Shown: in pieces, positions 43,819-53,203 of the stretch
Layout: each line of letters starts with the position of its first letter
How positions within the stretch are numbered: position 1 is the first letter of the stretch
From: Rudaea sp. 3F27F6
Lineage (GTDB): Bacteria; Pseudomonadota; Gammaproteobacteria; Xanthomonadales; Rhodanobacteraceae
Direction of reading: 5' to 3'
Assembly (NCBI RefSeq): GCF_005503555.1
Contig: NZ_SCNG01000001.1
Span: forward strand, 1,116,001 to 1,180,000
Length of the DNA stretch: 64,000 nucleotides
Notes under the pieces: model-generated
Seen by the model: only the letters and a program-made list of their open reading frames with translations
Told to the model about the DNA's origin: nothing
The model's database searches: none
Program-made: the position numbers and the translations under genes

Positions 43819-44627
43819 GCATTCTTCCATTGCGCCGCACGCTTTTCGAGGAAAGCGTTGACGCCCTCGGCCTGGTCGGCACGGTCGAACAGATCGACGA
43901 AGGCTTCGCGCTCGCGCACGAGTGCAGTCGCGTGCGACTGGCTGCGCGTGGCCTGCACGAGCGCCTTGCAGGCGGCGACGCTGGTCGGGCTCTGCTTCTC
44001 GGCCTGTTTGGCCCAGGCCAGCGCCTTCTCTTTCGCTTCGCCCTTCCCTACCACTTCCTCGACCAGACCGATGCGCTGCGCGGTCGCGGCATCGAGGCGC
44101 TCGCCGAGCAGGATCATGCGCTTGGCCCAGCCCTCGCCGATCAGGCGCGGCAGGTTCTGCGTGCCGCCCGCACATGGCAGCAGGCCGACGGTCGCTTCGG
44201 GCAGGGCCATCTGCGCCTGCTCTTCGGCAATGCGCAGATCGCAGGCCAGCGCGCATTCGAGGCCGCCGCCCATGGCGAAGCCATTGATCGCCGCGATGCT
44301 GACGCCGCGGAACGCACTCAAGGCCTCGAACGCCTCGCCGAAACGTCGCGCCGCTTCGCGCGCGAGCGCCTTGTCGCCCGTGGCGAACTGCTTGAGATCG
44401 GCGCCGGCCGAGAAGAATTTTTCGCCCGCACCGGTGATCACGAGCGAGTAAATGTCGCGGTCGGCATCTAGCTCGGCGACGAGATCGCGCAGCGCGGCGA
44501 GACTGTGCACCGTCCAAGTGTTCGCCGGCGGATTGCTCAAGGTGACGATCGCGACGTGGCCGTCGATTTCGAGCTGGAGGCCGGTCCAGTCACGGCTGCG
44601 ATAATCATTGATAGCGGCGACACTCAT
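43815..44627 (-). CDS. enoyl-CoA hydratase (methacrylyl-CoA hydratase role likely)
   Basis: 270 aa from ATG 44627, overlapping the acyl-CoA dehydrogenase stop (ATGA). Crotonase blocks: VTLSNPPANTWTVHSL, GAGEKFFSAGADLKQFA, AINGFAMGGGLECALACDLRIAEEQAQMALPEATVGLLPCAGGTQNLPRLIG. Both catalytic Glu positions are present: GGGLECALA and LPEATVGLLP. In this operon it should hydrate methacrylyl-CoA to 3-hydroxyisobutyryl-CoA. Third gene of six. Confidence 0.92.
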   Translation of the reverse strand: MSVAAINDYRSRDWTGLQLEIDGHVAIVTLSNPPANTWTVHSLAALRDLVAELDADRDIYSLVITGAGEKFFSAGADLKQFATGDKALAREAARRFGEAFEALSAFRGVSIAAINGFAMGGGLECALACDLRIAEEQAQMALPEATVGLLPCAGGTQNLPRLIGEGWAKRMILLGERLDAATAQRIGLVEEVVGKGEAKEKALAWAKQAEKQSPTSVAACKALVQATRSQSHATALVREREAFVDLFDRADQAEGVNAFLEKRAAQWKNA

Positions 44628-45811
44628 CGCAATTCCTCTTCGCTGTTGAGCAGGTGGCGCGCGACGATCACGCGCATGATTTCGTTGGTGCCTTCGAGGA
44701 TCTGGTGCACGCGGCAATCACGCAGCAGGCGCTCGATCGGATACTCGCGGATGTAGCCGTAGCCGCCGTGCAACTGCAGCGCGTCGTTGCAGATCGCGAA
44801 GCCGGCGTCGGTGGCGAAGCGCTTGGCCATCGCGCACCAGACCGTGGCATCGCCGCTGCGCGCATCGAGCTTGCGCGCGGCGGTGTGCACCATCTGCCGC
44901 GCGGCGACGAGTTCGGTCGCCATGTCGGCGAGCTTGAACTGCAGGGCCTGGAACTCGGCGAGCTTCCTGCCGAACTGGCGGCGCTCGCCCATGTAGCGGC
45001 GCGCAGCGTCGAGCGCGCCCTGCGCAGCGCCGAGCGAACAAGCGGCGATGTTGAGGCGGCCGCCGTCGAGTCCCTTCATCGCGATGCGGAAGCCATCGCC
45101 CTCGCTGCCGAGCAGATTCGCCTCCGCCACGCGTACGTTCTCGAAGGTGACGCCGCGCGTCGGCTGGCTGTTCCAGCCGAGCTTGTCTTCCTTGCGCCCG
45201 TAGCCGACGCCCGGCGCATCGGCCGGCACGGCGAACGCGCTGATGCCGCGCGCACCTTCGCCGCCGCTGCGCGCCATGACGACGAGCACGTCGGTCGCGC
45301 CGGCGCCCGAGATAAACGCTTTGCTGCCGTTGAGCACGTAGCCGTCGCCGTCGCGCACCGCGCGTGTCTTCAGCGAAGCGGCATCGGAGCCCGCGCCCGG
45401 TTCGGTCAGGCAGTACGACGCCAGCTTGGCGCCGCTCGCGAGCGCCGGCCCCCAGGCATCGCGCAGCGCCGGCCGCGCATGCGCGGTCAGCATCCACGTC
45501 GCCATGTTGTGGATGCTGATGAACGCGGCAGTGGACGGATCGACCGCGGCGAGTTCCTCGAACACGATCGCAGCATCGAGACGGCTCAATCCACTGCCGC
45601 CGGCGATCTCGTCAGTGTAGAGGCCGCAGAAGCCAAGTTCGCCGGCCTTGGCAATGGCGTCGCGCGGGAAGATGCTCTCGGCGTCCCAGCGCGCCGCGTG
45701 CGGCGCCAGCTCGGCCTGGGCGAAATCGCGCGCGGCCTCGCGGAAGGCGAGCTGCTCTTCGCTGAAACCCAACGGTGCCGCGGTCGCCATGTCCATGACC
45801 GCGGCCGTCAC
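44624..45811 (-). CDS. acyl-CoA dehydrogenase, isobutyryl-CoA dehydrogenase-like
   Basis: 395 aa from GTG 45811, overlapping the mmsA stop (GTGA); ATG 45796 is an internal alternative. FAD-binding blocks [21 protein letters not shown] and [11 protein letters not shown], the long helix domain [53 protein letters not shown], and the catalytic Glu in [17 protein letters not shown]. It introduces the alpha-beta double bond into isobutyryl-CoA and passes electrons to ETF. The branched-chain preference is inferred from the operon. No branched-chain keto-acid dehydrogenase genes are in the window. Confidence 0.93.
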   Translation of the reverse strand: MTAAVMDMATAAPLGFSEEQLAFREAARDFAQAELAPHAARWDAESIFPRDAIAKAGELGFCGLYTDEIAGGSGLSRLDAAIVFEELAAVDPSTAAFISIHNMATWMLTAHARPALRDAWGPALASGAKLASYCLTEPGAGSDAASLKTRAVRDGDGYVLNGSKAFISGAGATDVLVVMARSGGEGARGISAFAVPADAPGVGYGRKEDKLGWNSQPTRGVTFENVRVAEANLLGSEGDGFRIAMKGLDGGRLNIAACSLGAAQGALDAARRYMGERRQFGRKLAEFQALQFKLADMATELVAARQMVHTAARKLDARSGDATVWCAMAKRFATDAGFAICNDALQLHGGYGYIREYPIERLLRDCRVHQILEGTNEIMRVIVARHLLNSEEELR

Positions 45812-47331
45812 TTCAGGCTGATCGTGGTGTTGACGCCGTGGCCGAGCGTGTCGTCGTCGAACCAGCGCGCGGTCACGGTCTTGGTCTGGGTGTAGAACGT
45901 GACGACTTGTTTGCCGTACGGACCGAGGTCGCCGAGCTTCGACGCACGCGAGCCGGTGAACGAGAACAGCGGCACCGGCACCGGAATCGGCACGTTGATG
46001 CCGACCTGGCCGACGTCAATGTCTTCCTGGAATCTGCGCGCGGCGGCACCGGATTGGGTGAAGATCGCGGTGCCGTTGCCGTTCGGGTTGGCGTTGACCA
46101 GCGCAATCGCCTCGTCGAGCGTTTCCGCTTCGAGGATCACGAGCACCGGCCCGAAGATTTCCTCGTCGTAGATGCGCATGCCGGGCTTCACGCCCGAGAA
46201 AATGGTCGGACCGACGAAGTTGCCGCGCTCGAAGCCGGAGACAGTCGGATGACGCCCGTCCAGTTCGAGCGTGGCGCCCTGCTCGACGCCGGCGGCGATG
46301 AATCCTTCGACACGCTCGCGCGCGGCGCACGAGATCAGCGGACCGACATCGGTGCCGGCCACGCTGCCGGCGTTGACTTTGAGCGTCTTCGCCTTGGCGA
46401 CGAGTTCGGGAATCCAACGGCGCGTCTCGCCGACGAGCACCGCGGTGCTCGCCGCCATACAGCGTTGGCCCGCGGCGCCGAACGCCGCACCGGCGAGGGC
46501 ATTGAGGGTCTGCTCCTTGTTCGCGTCGGGCAGCACGACGGCGTGATTTTTCGCGCCCATCATGCACTGCACGCGTTTGCCGGCGAGCAACGCGCGCCGG
46601 TAGACATGCGTGCCGACGCGCGTCGAACCGACGAACGAGACGGCCTTGATGTCCTTGTGATCGCAGATCGCGTTGACCACGTCCTCGCCGCCGTGGACGA
46701 CATTGAGCACGCCGTTCGGCACGCCGGCTTCGAGCGCGAGTTCGACGAGGCGCATCGTCACCATCGGATCCTGTTCGGACGGTTTCAGCACGAAGGTGTT
46801 GCCGGTGGCGATTGCCATCGGGAACATCCATAGCGGAATCATCGCCGGGAAATTGAACGGCGTGATGCCGGCGCAGACGCCGAGCGGCTGCAGGATCGTG
46901 TACGTGTCGACGCCGCCGGCGACGTTGTTGGCGAGTTCGCCAAGCTGAAGATTGCCGATCGCCGCGGCATGCTCGACTACTTCGAGGCCGCGGAACACGT
47001 CACCCTCGGCGTCGGCGAGGGTCTTGCCCTGCTCGGCGGTCAGGATCGCCGCGAGTTCCCGCATGTGCTCGCGGATCAACTGTTGGTATTTGAGGAAAAT
47101 GCGCGCGCGCGTGCCGATCGGCGTCTTGCGCCAGGTCTTGAACGCGCGCTGCGCCGCGGCCACGGCGGCATCGACTTCGACCGCGGTGGTGAACGGCACG
47201 CGTGCGAGCACGGTCTGCGTCGCCGGATTGACGACGTCGCGCCATTGGGAAGTCTTCGATTCGACGAACTGCCCGTCGATAAGCAGCTTGACCGTGGCAA
47301 CCTCGGTCACCGTTCGGTGCATCTCGTTCAT
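45808..47331 (-). CDS. mmsA: CoA-acylating methylmalonate-semialdehyde dehydrogenase
   Basis: 507 aa from ATG 47331; a second in-frame ATG (MHRTV) is 9 bases later. ALDH fold with [37 protein letters not shown] and catalytic Cys291 in [11 protein letters not shown]. As in true MmsA, the usual ALDH general-base Glu region reads [10 protein letters not shown], without that Glu. It converts methylmalonate semialdehyde plus CoA to propionyl-CoA and CO2. First gene of a six-gene operon, 142 bp downstream of a cobalamin riboswitch on the same strand. Confidence 0.96.
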   Translation of the reverse strand: MNEMHRTVTEVATVKLLIDGQFVESKTSQWRDVVNPATQTVLARVPFTTAVEVDAAVAAAQRAFKTWRKTPIGTRARIFLKYQQLIREHMRELAAILTAEQGKTLADAEGDVFRGLEVVEHAAAIGNLQLGELANNVAGGVDTYTILQPLGVCAGITPFNFPAMIPLWMFPMAIATGNTFVLKPSEQDPMVTMRLVELALEAGVPNGVLNVVHGGEDVVNAICDHKDIKAVSFVGSTRVGTHVYRRALLAGKRVQCMMGAKNHAVVLPDANKEQTLNALAGAAFGAAGQRCMAASTAVLVGETRRWIPELVAKAKTLKVNAGSVAGTDVGPLISCAARERVEGFIAAGVEQGATLELDGRHPTVSGFERGNFVGPTIFSGVKPGMRIYDEEIFGPVLVILEAETLDEAIALVNANPNGNGTAIFTQSGAAARRFQEDIDVGQVGINVPIPVPVPLFSFTGSRASKLGDLGPYGKQVVTFYTQTKTVTARWFDDDTLGHGVNTTISLK

Positions 47332-47473
47332 GGTCCTGCCTCCGTATCGCTCACCCGCGTGACGGGGATGCGAGAGCAGGACGGTCGAATCGAGGCAACG
47401 GGACGCCGCTCCGAGTCAGCTCGTCCGGTTGCCCGCCGCAACACCCGAGAACAGCGTCGCCGAGGACGCTCGC

Positions 47474-47712
47474 CACAGGCCGGTCTCCGGGCTTGCGAGC
47501 AATGCCTGAAGCATCCCCCCGACACCTTCCCGCGCAAGCGCAGTGGTCGTACGTCGGGTTTTCTCGCCTACCGTTGCGGGGGCAGCGCCGGAATTGAGGA
47601 CTGCGGCCATTGCTGACCGCTTTCGATCTTCGCGATCGCGGACGATCGCAAAAACCCTCGCACCGACTTCCCGTTTCACCCTGCGCGCCGCGACGGCGGC
47701 AGGGCACCTGAG
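47474..47712 (-). promoter_or_regulatory. cobalamin riboswitch upstream of the mmsA operon
   Basis: Read on the minus strand, all conserved blocks appear in order: GGTGCCC (near 47708), TGAAACGGGAAGTCGGTG, CCGGCGCTGCCCCCGCAACG (the most conserved core), CACTGCGCTTGCGCGGGAAGG, and the B12 box AAGCCCGGAGACCGGCC (47478-47494). This matches the cobalamin aptamer family well. The 142 bp between aptamer and mmsA ATG contain a hairpin AGCGTC / GACGCT directly after the aptamer and an imperfect stem GCATCCCCG / CGGGTGAGC close to the mmsA ribosome site (GGAGGCAGG). The latter could hide the site when B12 is bound. No other gene lies between, so mmsA is the controlled operon. Confidence 0.94.
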
Positions 47713-48000
47713 GTGCGTGCAGTGTAGGCGCCCTCCTCCCTCGGAGACAAGCCGAGCGCCCGATGCCGGGTCTGCACGATGTCGAATCGGCCCGCGTAAC
47801 GACGACGGCGACGCTGTCGTTCAGCCGCGCGACTAAACGCGGGGGCGCGTTTGCTAGTACGATGCGACGTAGGCGCCGGGCACGGCCCGGTCGCAGCGCC
47901 GCTCCATCGAACCCCTTGAGGTCGGAAACCGGCGATGCCCGATCGGCATCCAGCCCCGGCGCTGAAAATTTACTTAGCCAAATCAGAATATAGTGCCGCC
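47713..48000. other. divergent promoter region between riboswitch-mmsA operon and trpG
   Basis: The promoter of the mmsA operon must lie just right of the riboswitch, and the trpG promoter before 48001. The last 40 bases before trpG are AT-rich (AAAATTTACTTAGCCAAATCAGAATATAGTG) and contain a plausible -10 AATATA. No attenuator or leader peptide for tryptophan is evident. The GC-rich middle shows no gene I can support. Confidence 0.5.
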
Positions 48001-48594
48001 ATGCTGCTGATGATCGACAACTACGACAGTTTCACCTACAACCTCGTGCAGTATCTCGGCGAGTTGGGCGAGGACGTGCGCGTGGTGCGCAACGACGAAT
48101 TGAGCGTCGCCGAAATCAAGAAGCTCGCGCCGACGAAAATCGTGATCTCGCCGGGCCCGTGCACGCCGAACGAGGCGGGCGTGTCGCTCGAAGTGATCGA
48201 AAAGCTCGGCGGCCAAGTGCCGATCCTCGGCGTCTGCCTCGGCCATCAGGCGATCGGACAGGCATTCGGCGGCAAAGTGGTGCGTGCACGCGAGATCATG
48301 CACGGCAAAACCTCGCCGATTCATCACAAGAACGTCGGCGTGTTCGCCGGCCTGCCGAATCCGTTCGAGGCGACGCGGTATCATTCTCTCATTGTGGAGA
48401 AAGATACTTTGCCGGCCTGCCTCGAAGTCACTGCGTGGACCGAACATGCCGACGGCAGCCTCGACGAGATCATGGGCCTGCGCCACAAGACCCTGCCGAT
48501 CGAAGGCGTGCAGTTCCATCCCGAATCGATCATGACCCAGCACGGCCACGATCAGCTGCGCAATTTCCTGCGCGCGCCGAAGCTCGCAGCGTAA
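48001..48594 (+). CDS. trpG: anthranilate/aminodeoxychorismate synthase glutamine amidotransferase component II
   Basis: 197 aa from ATG 48001 ([23 protein letters not shown]), the standard family start. Class I amidotransferase triad: Cys in [12 protein letters not shown], and His/Glu in [11 protein letters not shown]. The [10 protein letters not shown] segment is typical of TrpG/PabA. It supplies ammonia from glutamine to TrpE (and perhaps PabB) in the first step of tryptophan (or folate) synthesis. trpE is not in the window. trpD starts 13 bp downstream. Confidence 0.96.
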   Translation: MLLMIDNYDSFTYNLVQYLGELGEDVRVVRNDELSVAEIKKLAPTKIVISPGPCTPNEAGVSLEVIEKLGGQVPILGVCLGHQAIGQAFGGKVVRAREIMHGKTSPIHHKNVGVFAGLPNPFEATRYHSLIVEKDTLPACLEVTAWTEHADGSLDEIMGLRHKTLPIEGVQFHPESIMTQHGHDQLRNFLRAPKLAA

Positions 48595-48607
48595 GGTTCT
48601 GAGTTCC

Positions 48608-49660
48608 ATGGCGATCACTCCGCAACAGGCGCTGCAGCGCACGATCGAGCACCGCGAGATTTTCCACGACGAGATGATCGACCTGATGGGTCAGATCATG
48701 CGCGGGGAAGTGTCGCCGACCATGACCGCCGCGATCCTGGCCGGCCTGCGCGTGAAGAAGGAAACCGTCGGCGAGATCGCCGCGGCCGCACGCGTGATGC
48801 GCGAGATGGCGGCGAAGGTGCCGTTGACCGAAGGCAACGGCACGAACCGCCATCTGGTCGACATCGTCGGCACCGGCGGCGACGGCTCGAATACGTTCAA
48901 CATCTCGACCGCGTCGATGTTCGTCGTCGCGGCGGCCGGCGCGCGCGTCGCCAAGCACGGCAACCGCAGCGCCTCGTCGAAGTCGGGCAGCGCGGACGTG
49001 CTCGAAGCGTTCGGCGCGGCGATCGACCTCGGCCCGGCCCAGGTCGCTGCCTGCCTCGACGAGACCGGCATCGGCTTCATGTACGCGCCGAACCACCACC
49101 CGGCGATGAAGAACGTGGGCGCAGTGCGCAAGGAAATGGGCGTGCGCACGCTGTTCAACATTCTTGGGCCGCTGACCAACCCGGCCGGCGCGTCGCATAT
49201 TCTCATGGGCGTGTTCCATCCCGATCTTGTCGGCATTCAGGTGCGCGTGCTGCAGCGCCTCGGCGCGGGCAACGCGCTCGTCGTCTGGGGCCGCGACGGC
49301 ATGGACGAGATTTCGCTCGCGGGCCCGACCCTGGTCGGCGAGCTGCGCGACGGCAGGGTCGACGAGTACGAAATCGAGCCGGCGCAGTTCGGTTTCGCCG
49401 CGGTCGACAGCGCGGTGCTGCGCGTCGAGAATCCCGAACAGTCCAAGGCGCGCGTGCTCGAAGCGTTGGAAAATCGCGCCGGCGCCGCACACGACATCGT
49501 CGCGCTCAATGCCGGCGCGGCCTTGTATGCGTCGGGCCGCGTCGATTCGATCGCAGCCGGCGTCGAAGCGGCGAAAGCGGCCCTGGAAAACGGCACCGCG
49601 CGCGCTAAGCTCGATCAATTCGTCGCGACGACGCGACGCTTGAAAGAGGAGTCCGCATGA
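48608..49660 (+). CDS. trpD: anthranilate phosphoribosyltransferase
   Basis: 350 aa from ATG 48608. Signature blocks: [19 protein letters not shown] (phosphoribosyl diphosphate binding), [59 protein letters not shown] and [14 protein letters not shown]. It joins anthranilate with PRPP. Its stop overlaps the start of the ABM-domain gene (ATGA, 49657-49660). Middle of the trpGD-ABM-trpC block characteristic of this bacterial group. Confidence 0.97.
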   Translation: MAITPQQALQRTIEHREIFHDEMIDLMGQIMRGEVSPTMTAAILAGLRVKKETVGEIAAAARVMREMAAKVPLTEGNGTNRHLVDIVGTGGDGSNTFNISTASMFVVAAAGARVAKHGNRSASSKSGSADVLEAFGAAIDLGPAQVAACLDETGIGFMYAPNHHPAMKNVGAVRKEMGVRTLFNILGPLTNPAGASHILMGVFHPDLVGIQVRVLQRLGAGNALVVWGRDGMDEISLAGPTLVGELRDGRVDEYEIEPAQFGFAAVDSAVLRVENPEQSKARVLEALENRAGAAHDIVALNAGAALYASGRVDSIAAGVEAAKAALENGTARAKLDQFVATTRRLKEESA

Positions 49661-49992
49661 GCGGGACGGGATTTGCGAAGACGCCGCCACCGCCGTACTA
49701 CGCGGTGATTTTCACCTCGCAGCGCAACGGCAGCGGCGAGGCCGACTATGCGGCGGCAGCCGATGCGATGTTCGAACTCGTGCAGCAGCAGCCGGGGTTT
49801 CTCGGTGCCGAGTCGGCGCGCGGCGCCGACGGCCTCGGCATCACCGTCGCCTATTTCGACAGCGAAGAGAACATCCGCCGCTGGCGCAATCACACCGAAC
49901 ACGCGGCCACGCGCGAACGCGGCAAGCGCGAGTGGTACGAGCATTTCGAGGTGCGCGTAGCGAAGGTCGAACGCGCGTACTCAGGTCCATAA
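49657..49992 (+). CDS. ABM-domain (antibiotic biosynthesis monooxygenase-like) protein
   Basis: 111 aa from ATG 49657, with a strong AAAGAGGA site inside the end of trpD. It has the ferredoxin-like fold expected of ABM proteins: [11 protein letters not shown] strand, helix [42 protein letters not shown] with the conserved WxNHxEH motif, and a final strand [14 protein letters not shown]. Family members include small heme-degrading or quinol-oxidising enzymes. It is translationally coupled to trpD and upstream of trpC, so a role linked to tryptophan or indole-type compounds is possible but unproven. Confidence 0.88.
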   Translation: MSGTGFAKTPPPPYYAVIFTSQRNGSGEADYAAAADAMFELVQQQPGFLGAESARGADGLGITVAYFDSEENIRRWRNHTEHAATRERGKREWYEHFEVRVAKVERAYSGP

Positions 49993-50068
49993 ATAGCCGT
50001 TTTTTTGTCAATCTCGCGAGAAGCGAGGAACCCGTTTTTTCTTTCGCCGAAGAGCATGAAAAGACGAA

Positions 50069-50101
50069 GCTGGATTCCCGCTTTCGCGGGAATGACGGCG
50101 C
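50069..50101. repeat. REP-like hairpin between the ABM gene and trpC
   Basis: Perfect stem ATTCCCGC / GCGGGAAT (50074-50081 and 50086-50093) with a TTTC loop, followed by GACGGCG. It lies in the 150-bp gap that interrupts the trp block and could weaken read-through to trpC. Same family as the copies at 3339, 6400 and 26450. Confidence 0.75.
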
Positions 50102-50142
50102 TTTTATGCTTTCACCGCTTACCGCTTACGCTCCGACTCCGA

Positions 50143-50931
50143 ATGTCCGATATCCTGAAAAAAATTCTCGCGCGCAAAGCCGAGGAAATCCGCGAGCGCA
50201 GTTCGCGCCAGTCCTTGCGCGAGCTGTCGGCGCGCGCCGCCGATGCGCCGCCCGTGCGCGGCTTTGTCGCCGCGCTCGAAGCGAAGATCGCCGCCGGGCA
50301 GGCCGGCGTGATTGCCGAGGTGAAGAAGGCGAGCCCGTCGAAAGGCGTGATGCGCGCGGACTTCCGTCCCGCTGACATTGCGCGCAGCTACGAAGCCGGC
50401 GGCGCCACGTGCCTGTCGGTGCTGACCGACGTCGATTTCTTTCAGGGCGCCGACGCGTATCTGCAGGAAGCGCGCGCCGCCTGCGCGCTGCCGGTGCTGC
50501 GCAAGGATTTCACGATTGATCCTTACCAGGTCTACGAAGCGCGCGCGCTCGGCGCAGACTGCATCCTGCTGATCGTCGCCGCGCTCGGCGACGCCGCGCT
50601 GCTCGAACTCGCCGCACTGGCCGACGAACTCGGTATGGACGTACTCGTCGAAGTGCACGATGGCGAAGAGCTCGATCGTGCACTGGCGACCGACGCGCGC
50701 CTGATCGGCGTCAACAACCGCAACCTGCGCACGTTCGAGACGCGCCTCGGCACAACGCTCGATCTGCGCGCGCGCGTGCCGGCCGAACGCCTGCTCGTCA
50801 CCGAGAGCGGCATCGTCACGCGCGACGACGTCGCGGCGATGCGCGCCGCCGACGTGCACGCGTTTCTCGTCGGCGAAACCTTTATGCGTGCGGAAGATCC
50901 CGGCGCCGAACTGCGGCGCCTGTTTTCGTGA
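50143..50931 (+). CDS. trpC: indole-3-glycerol-phosphate synthase
   Basis: 262 aa from ATG 50143 ([16 protein letters not shown]). TIM-barrel signatures: [16 protein letters not shown] with the catalytic Lys, [42 protein letters not shown] with catalytic Lys, [27 protein letters not shown] and [12 protein letters not shown]. It closes the indole ring in tryptophan synthesis. It is a stand-alone enzyme (no TrpF fusion). An in-frame extension upstream to 50005 crosses the repeat hairpin and is rejected. Confidence 0.97.
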   Translation: MSDILKKILARKAEEIRERSSRQSLRELSARAADAPPVRGFVAALEAKIAAGQAGVIAEVKKASPSKGVMRADFRPADIARSYEAGGATCLSVLTDVDFFQGADAYLQEARAACALPVLRKDFTIDPYQVYEARALGADCILLIVAALGDAALLELAALADELGMDVLVEVHDGEELDRALATDARLIGVNNRNLRTFETRLGTTLDLRARVPAERLLVTESGIVTRDDVAAMRAADVHAFLVGETFMRAEDPGAELRRLFS

Positions 50932-50979
50932 GTGCCGCAACAGGCGGCCGCAAACGACCGCACTGCGATCCTCGCACCC

Positions 50980-51645
50980 ATGGATGAAGGCGCCAATCGC
51001 GTCGTCCTCTTCGATTTCGACGGCGTTCTGTTCAAAGGCGATGCGTTCACGAGCTTCCTGCGTGCGCACTGCCGACGCCAGTGGTGGCGCGTGGCGCTCG
51101 CCTCGCCGCTGCTGCTCGTCGCATCGCCGTTCGTCGCGGCGCAGCGGACGCGACGGCGCGCGCTGAACTTCCTCGTGCGGCTCGCCCTGCTCGGCGTGTC
51201 GCTGCCGCGTTATCGCAGCCTCGCCGAGAAATTCGGCAGCACGCTTGCGCGCGATGCGCGACACTTTTCCCGACCTGCGCTCGACGCGCTCAACGCGCAT
51301 CGCCATCGCGGCGCGCGCGTCATCGTCGTCACCGGCTGCGAGGAAACCTTGGCGCGCGCGCTGCTCGACGGACTCGGCCTCGGCGAAATCGAACTCATTG
51401 CATCCGTACTCGCCGCTGGCCGCCTCGGTCCGCGCGTCGGCGTGCACAACATCGGCTTTCAGAAAGTGCACCAGTTGCGCCTGCGCGGCGTGCGCGCGCC
51501 GTGGGACGTGGCTTACGGCGACTCGTTCGCCGATCTCGACATGCTCGCCGCGGCGCGCTCGGCCGTACTCGTCAATCCCGACCGCGCCCTGCTCGCCAAG
51601 CTGTCGCCGCGCCTCAAGCAGAGACTGTCGATCGTCGAGTGGTAG
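50980..51645 (+). CDS. HAD-superfamily phosphatase (subfamily IB-like)
   Basis: 221 aa from ATG 50980 (MDEGANRVVLFDFDGVLF); a GTG at 50932 directly after the trpC stop would add 16 residues. Motif I DFDGV with both Asp, motif II Thr in VIVVTGCEETLA, the conserved Lys in GFQKVHQLRL and motif IV GDSFADLDML. The helical cap insertion lies after motif I (residues about 20-105, including a hydrophobic stretch VALASPLLLVASPFVAA). It resembles phosphoserine-phosphatase-like IB enzymes; the substrate is not evident. It directly follows trpC and is probably co-transcribed. Confidence 0.85.
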   Translation: MDEGANRVVLFDFDGVLFKGDAFTSFLRAHCRRQWWRVALASPLLLVASPFVAAQRTRRRALNFLVRLALLGVSLPRYRSLAEKFGSTLARDARHFSRPALDALNAHRHRGARVIVVTGCEETLARALLDGLGLGEIELIASVLAAGRLGPRVGVHNIGFQKVHQLRLRGVRAPWDVAYGDSFADLDMLAAARSAVLVNPDRALLAKLSPRLKQRLSIVEW

Positions 51646-51835
51646 CGCGCGGCGCCGGTCGTCGCACCCCGTTTCGTGAAGCCGCGCACGCTTTCGCCCG
51701 CGTTCGATCGCCGGAGCGGCCTTGCGGTCATGGCGCTGTCACGCCGTGTGCATATTGATCTGAGAACGTATGCACACACAGGGGGCGGGTTCGCGCACGG
51801 TTGCGCGCCGCCCGTCCGGCATTCCAGTCGAGCCG

Positions 51836-53203
51836 ATGAACTCCGCAGTACAACCCGTCGCGGCGCTTGCGCCCGCTTCCGCTTCCCCCGCCCGTCCATC
51901 CACGGCGAGCGTGGAATTGCGTGTCGACTCACTCTGCCAATGGCTCGAACCCGCCGCACCGACCGCCTCGGTGCTAGCGGTCGGCGAGCGCTTTCTCGAT
52001 GCGGCCAGCGCGCCGTGGCTGTCGCTGCCGGTCGTCGATGATGGCCGTCCGGTCGGCAGCGTCAGCCGCTACGAACTCATGCAGCGCGTCTACATCAAGC
52101 CGTTCGGCCGCGAGCTGTACGGCCGCCGCGCGATCGCCAGCGTGATGCACATGCAGCCGCTCGTCATCGCCGCCGACGCCACGATCGAAGAAGCCAGCCG
52201 CACGATCGCCGCGCGCATCCGCCAGCCGATCATGGAGGACTTCCTCATCGTCGATGCGGACGGCCTCTACGTCGGCATGGGCAAGGTGCTCGACGTGCTC
52301 GGCGCGATGGAGCAGCGCATGGCCGCGCATTCGCACGAACTGGAGCGCGCGTATCACCAGCTCAAGTCCTCGCAGGCGCAGCTCGTACAGTCGGAGAAGA
52401 TGGCCTCGCTCGGCCAGATGGTCGCCGGCGTCGCGCACGAGATCAATACGCCGCTCGGCTACGTGCGCAATAACGTCGAGATGACCAAGGAGTCGCTCGG
52501 CGAACTGCGCGGCCTGCTCGGCGCCTACGAACAAGTCGTGGATTTCTTTGCCGACGGCGGCGACGAAGCCCGGCTCGCCGCACATCTGCAGGAACTCGAC
52601 CTGCGCCGCGAAAAGTTCGATCCGGCTTCGCTCGACGATCTCGCCGGCCTGCTCGACGACACGGTATTCGGCGTCGGCCAGATTTCCGAACTGGTCGGCA
52701 ACCTCAAGGACTTCAGCCGCCTCGACCAGGCGCATGTCTCCCGCGTCGACGTGCATCAGCTCATCGAAAGCGCACTGAAGATCGGCGGTAATCTGCTGCG
52801 CAAGAAGAACGTCGAAGTCGTGCGTCGTTTCGGTACGGTGCCCGAGATCGTCTGTTCGCCCGCGCAGATCAACCAGGTGCTGCTCAACCTCGTCACCAAC
52901 GCGACGCAGGCGATCGACCACGAGCAAGGGCGCATCACGATTCGCACGCACGCGGTCGGCCAGTACCTGATGATCGCGGTCGAGGACAACGGCGCCGGCA
53001 TTCCGGCCGAACACCTCGCGCGCATCTTCGATCCGTTCTTCACGACCAAGCCGATCGGCCAGGGCACCGGCCTCGGCCTGTCGATCTGCTACCAGATCAT
53101 CGAACAGCACCAGGGGCGCATCCGCGCCGTGTCCACGCCGGGCGTCGGCACGCGCTTCTTCATCGCCCTGCCGATACGCGGCAAGGCGGAGGCAACGCCA
53201 TGA
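51836..53203 (+). CDS. soluble histidine kinase with N-terminal CBS-type domain
   Basis: 455 aa from ATG 51836 ([15 protein letters not shown]); the frame opens earlier without support. An N-terminal CBS pair (about 50-180: [23 protein letters not shown]... [24 protein letters not shown]) precedes a coiled linker. The kinase core has H-box [22 protein letters not shown]-box [17 protein letters not shown]1 [29 protein letters not shown] and G2. There are no membrane segments, so it senses a cytoplasmic signal, perhaps nucleotides through the CBS pair. Its stop overlaps the next regulator gene (ATGA, 53200-53203). Confidence 0.9.
   Translation: MNSAVQPVAALAPASASPARPSTASVELRVDSLCQWLEPAAPTASVLAVGERFLDAASAPWLSLPVVDDGRPVGSVSRYELMQRVYIKPFGRELYGRRAIASVMHMQPLVIAADATIEEASRTIAARIRQPIMEDFLIVDADGLYVGMGKVLDVLGAMEQRMAAHSHELERAYHQLKSSQAQLVQSEKMASLGQMVAGVAHEINTPLGYVRNNVEMTKESLGELRGLLGAYEQVVDFFADGGDEARLAAHLQELDLRREKFDPASLDDLAGLLDDTVFGVGQISELVGNLKDFSRLDQAHVSRVDVHQLIESALKIGGNLLRKKNVEVVRRFGTVPEIVCSPAQINQVLLNLVTNATQAIDHEQGRITIRTHAVGQYLMIAVEDNGAGIPAEHLARIFDPFFTTKPIGQGTGLGLSICYQIIEQHQGRIRAVSTPGVGTRFFIALPIRGKAEATP

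Noticed and set aside
47351-47707. A small protein gene inside the region upstream of mmsA
   Set aside because: The frame runs through the cobalamin aptamer and its downstream platform and has no ribosome site or conserved domain; the RNA structure explains the sequence conservation.
47935-48000. N-terminal extension of TrpG to 47935
   Set aside because: The extension ([11 protein letters not shown]...) has no family counterpart, while [11 protein letters not shown] at 48001 is the conserved start and is preceded by AT-rich promoter sequence.
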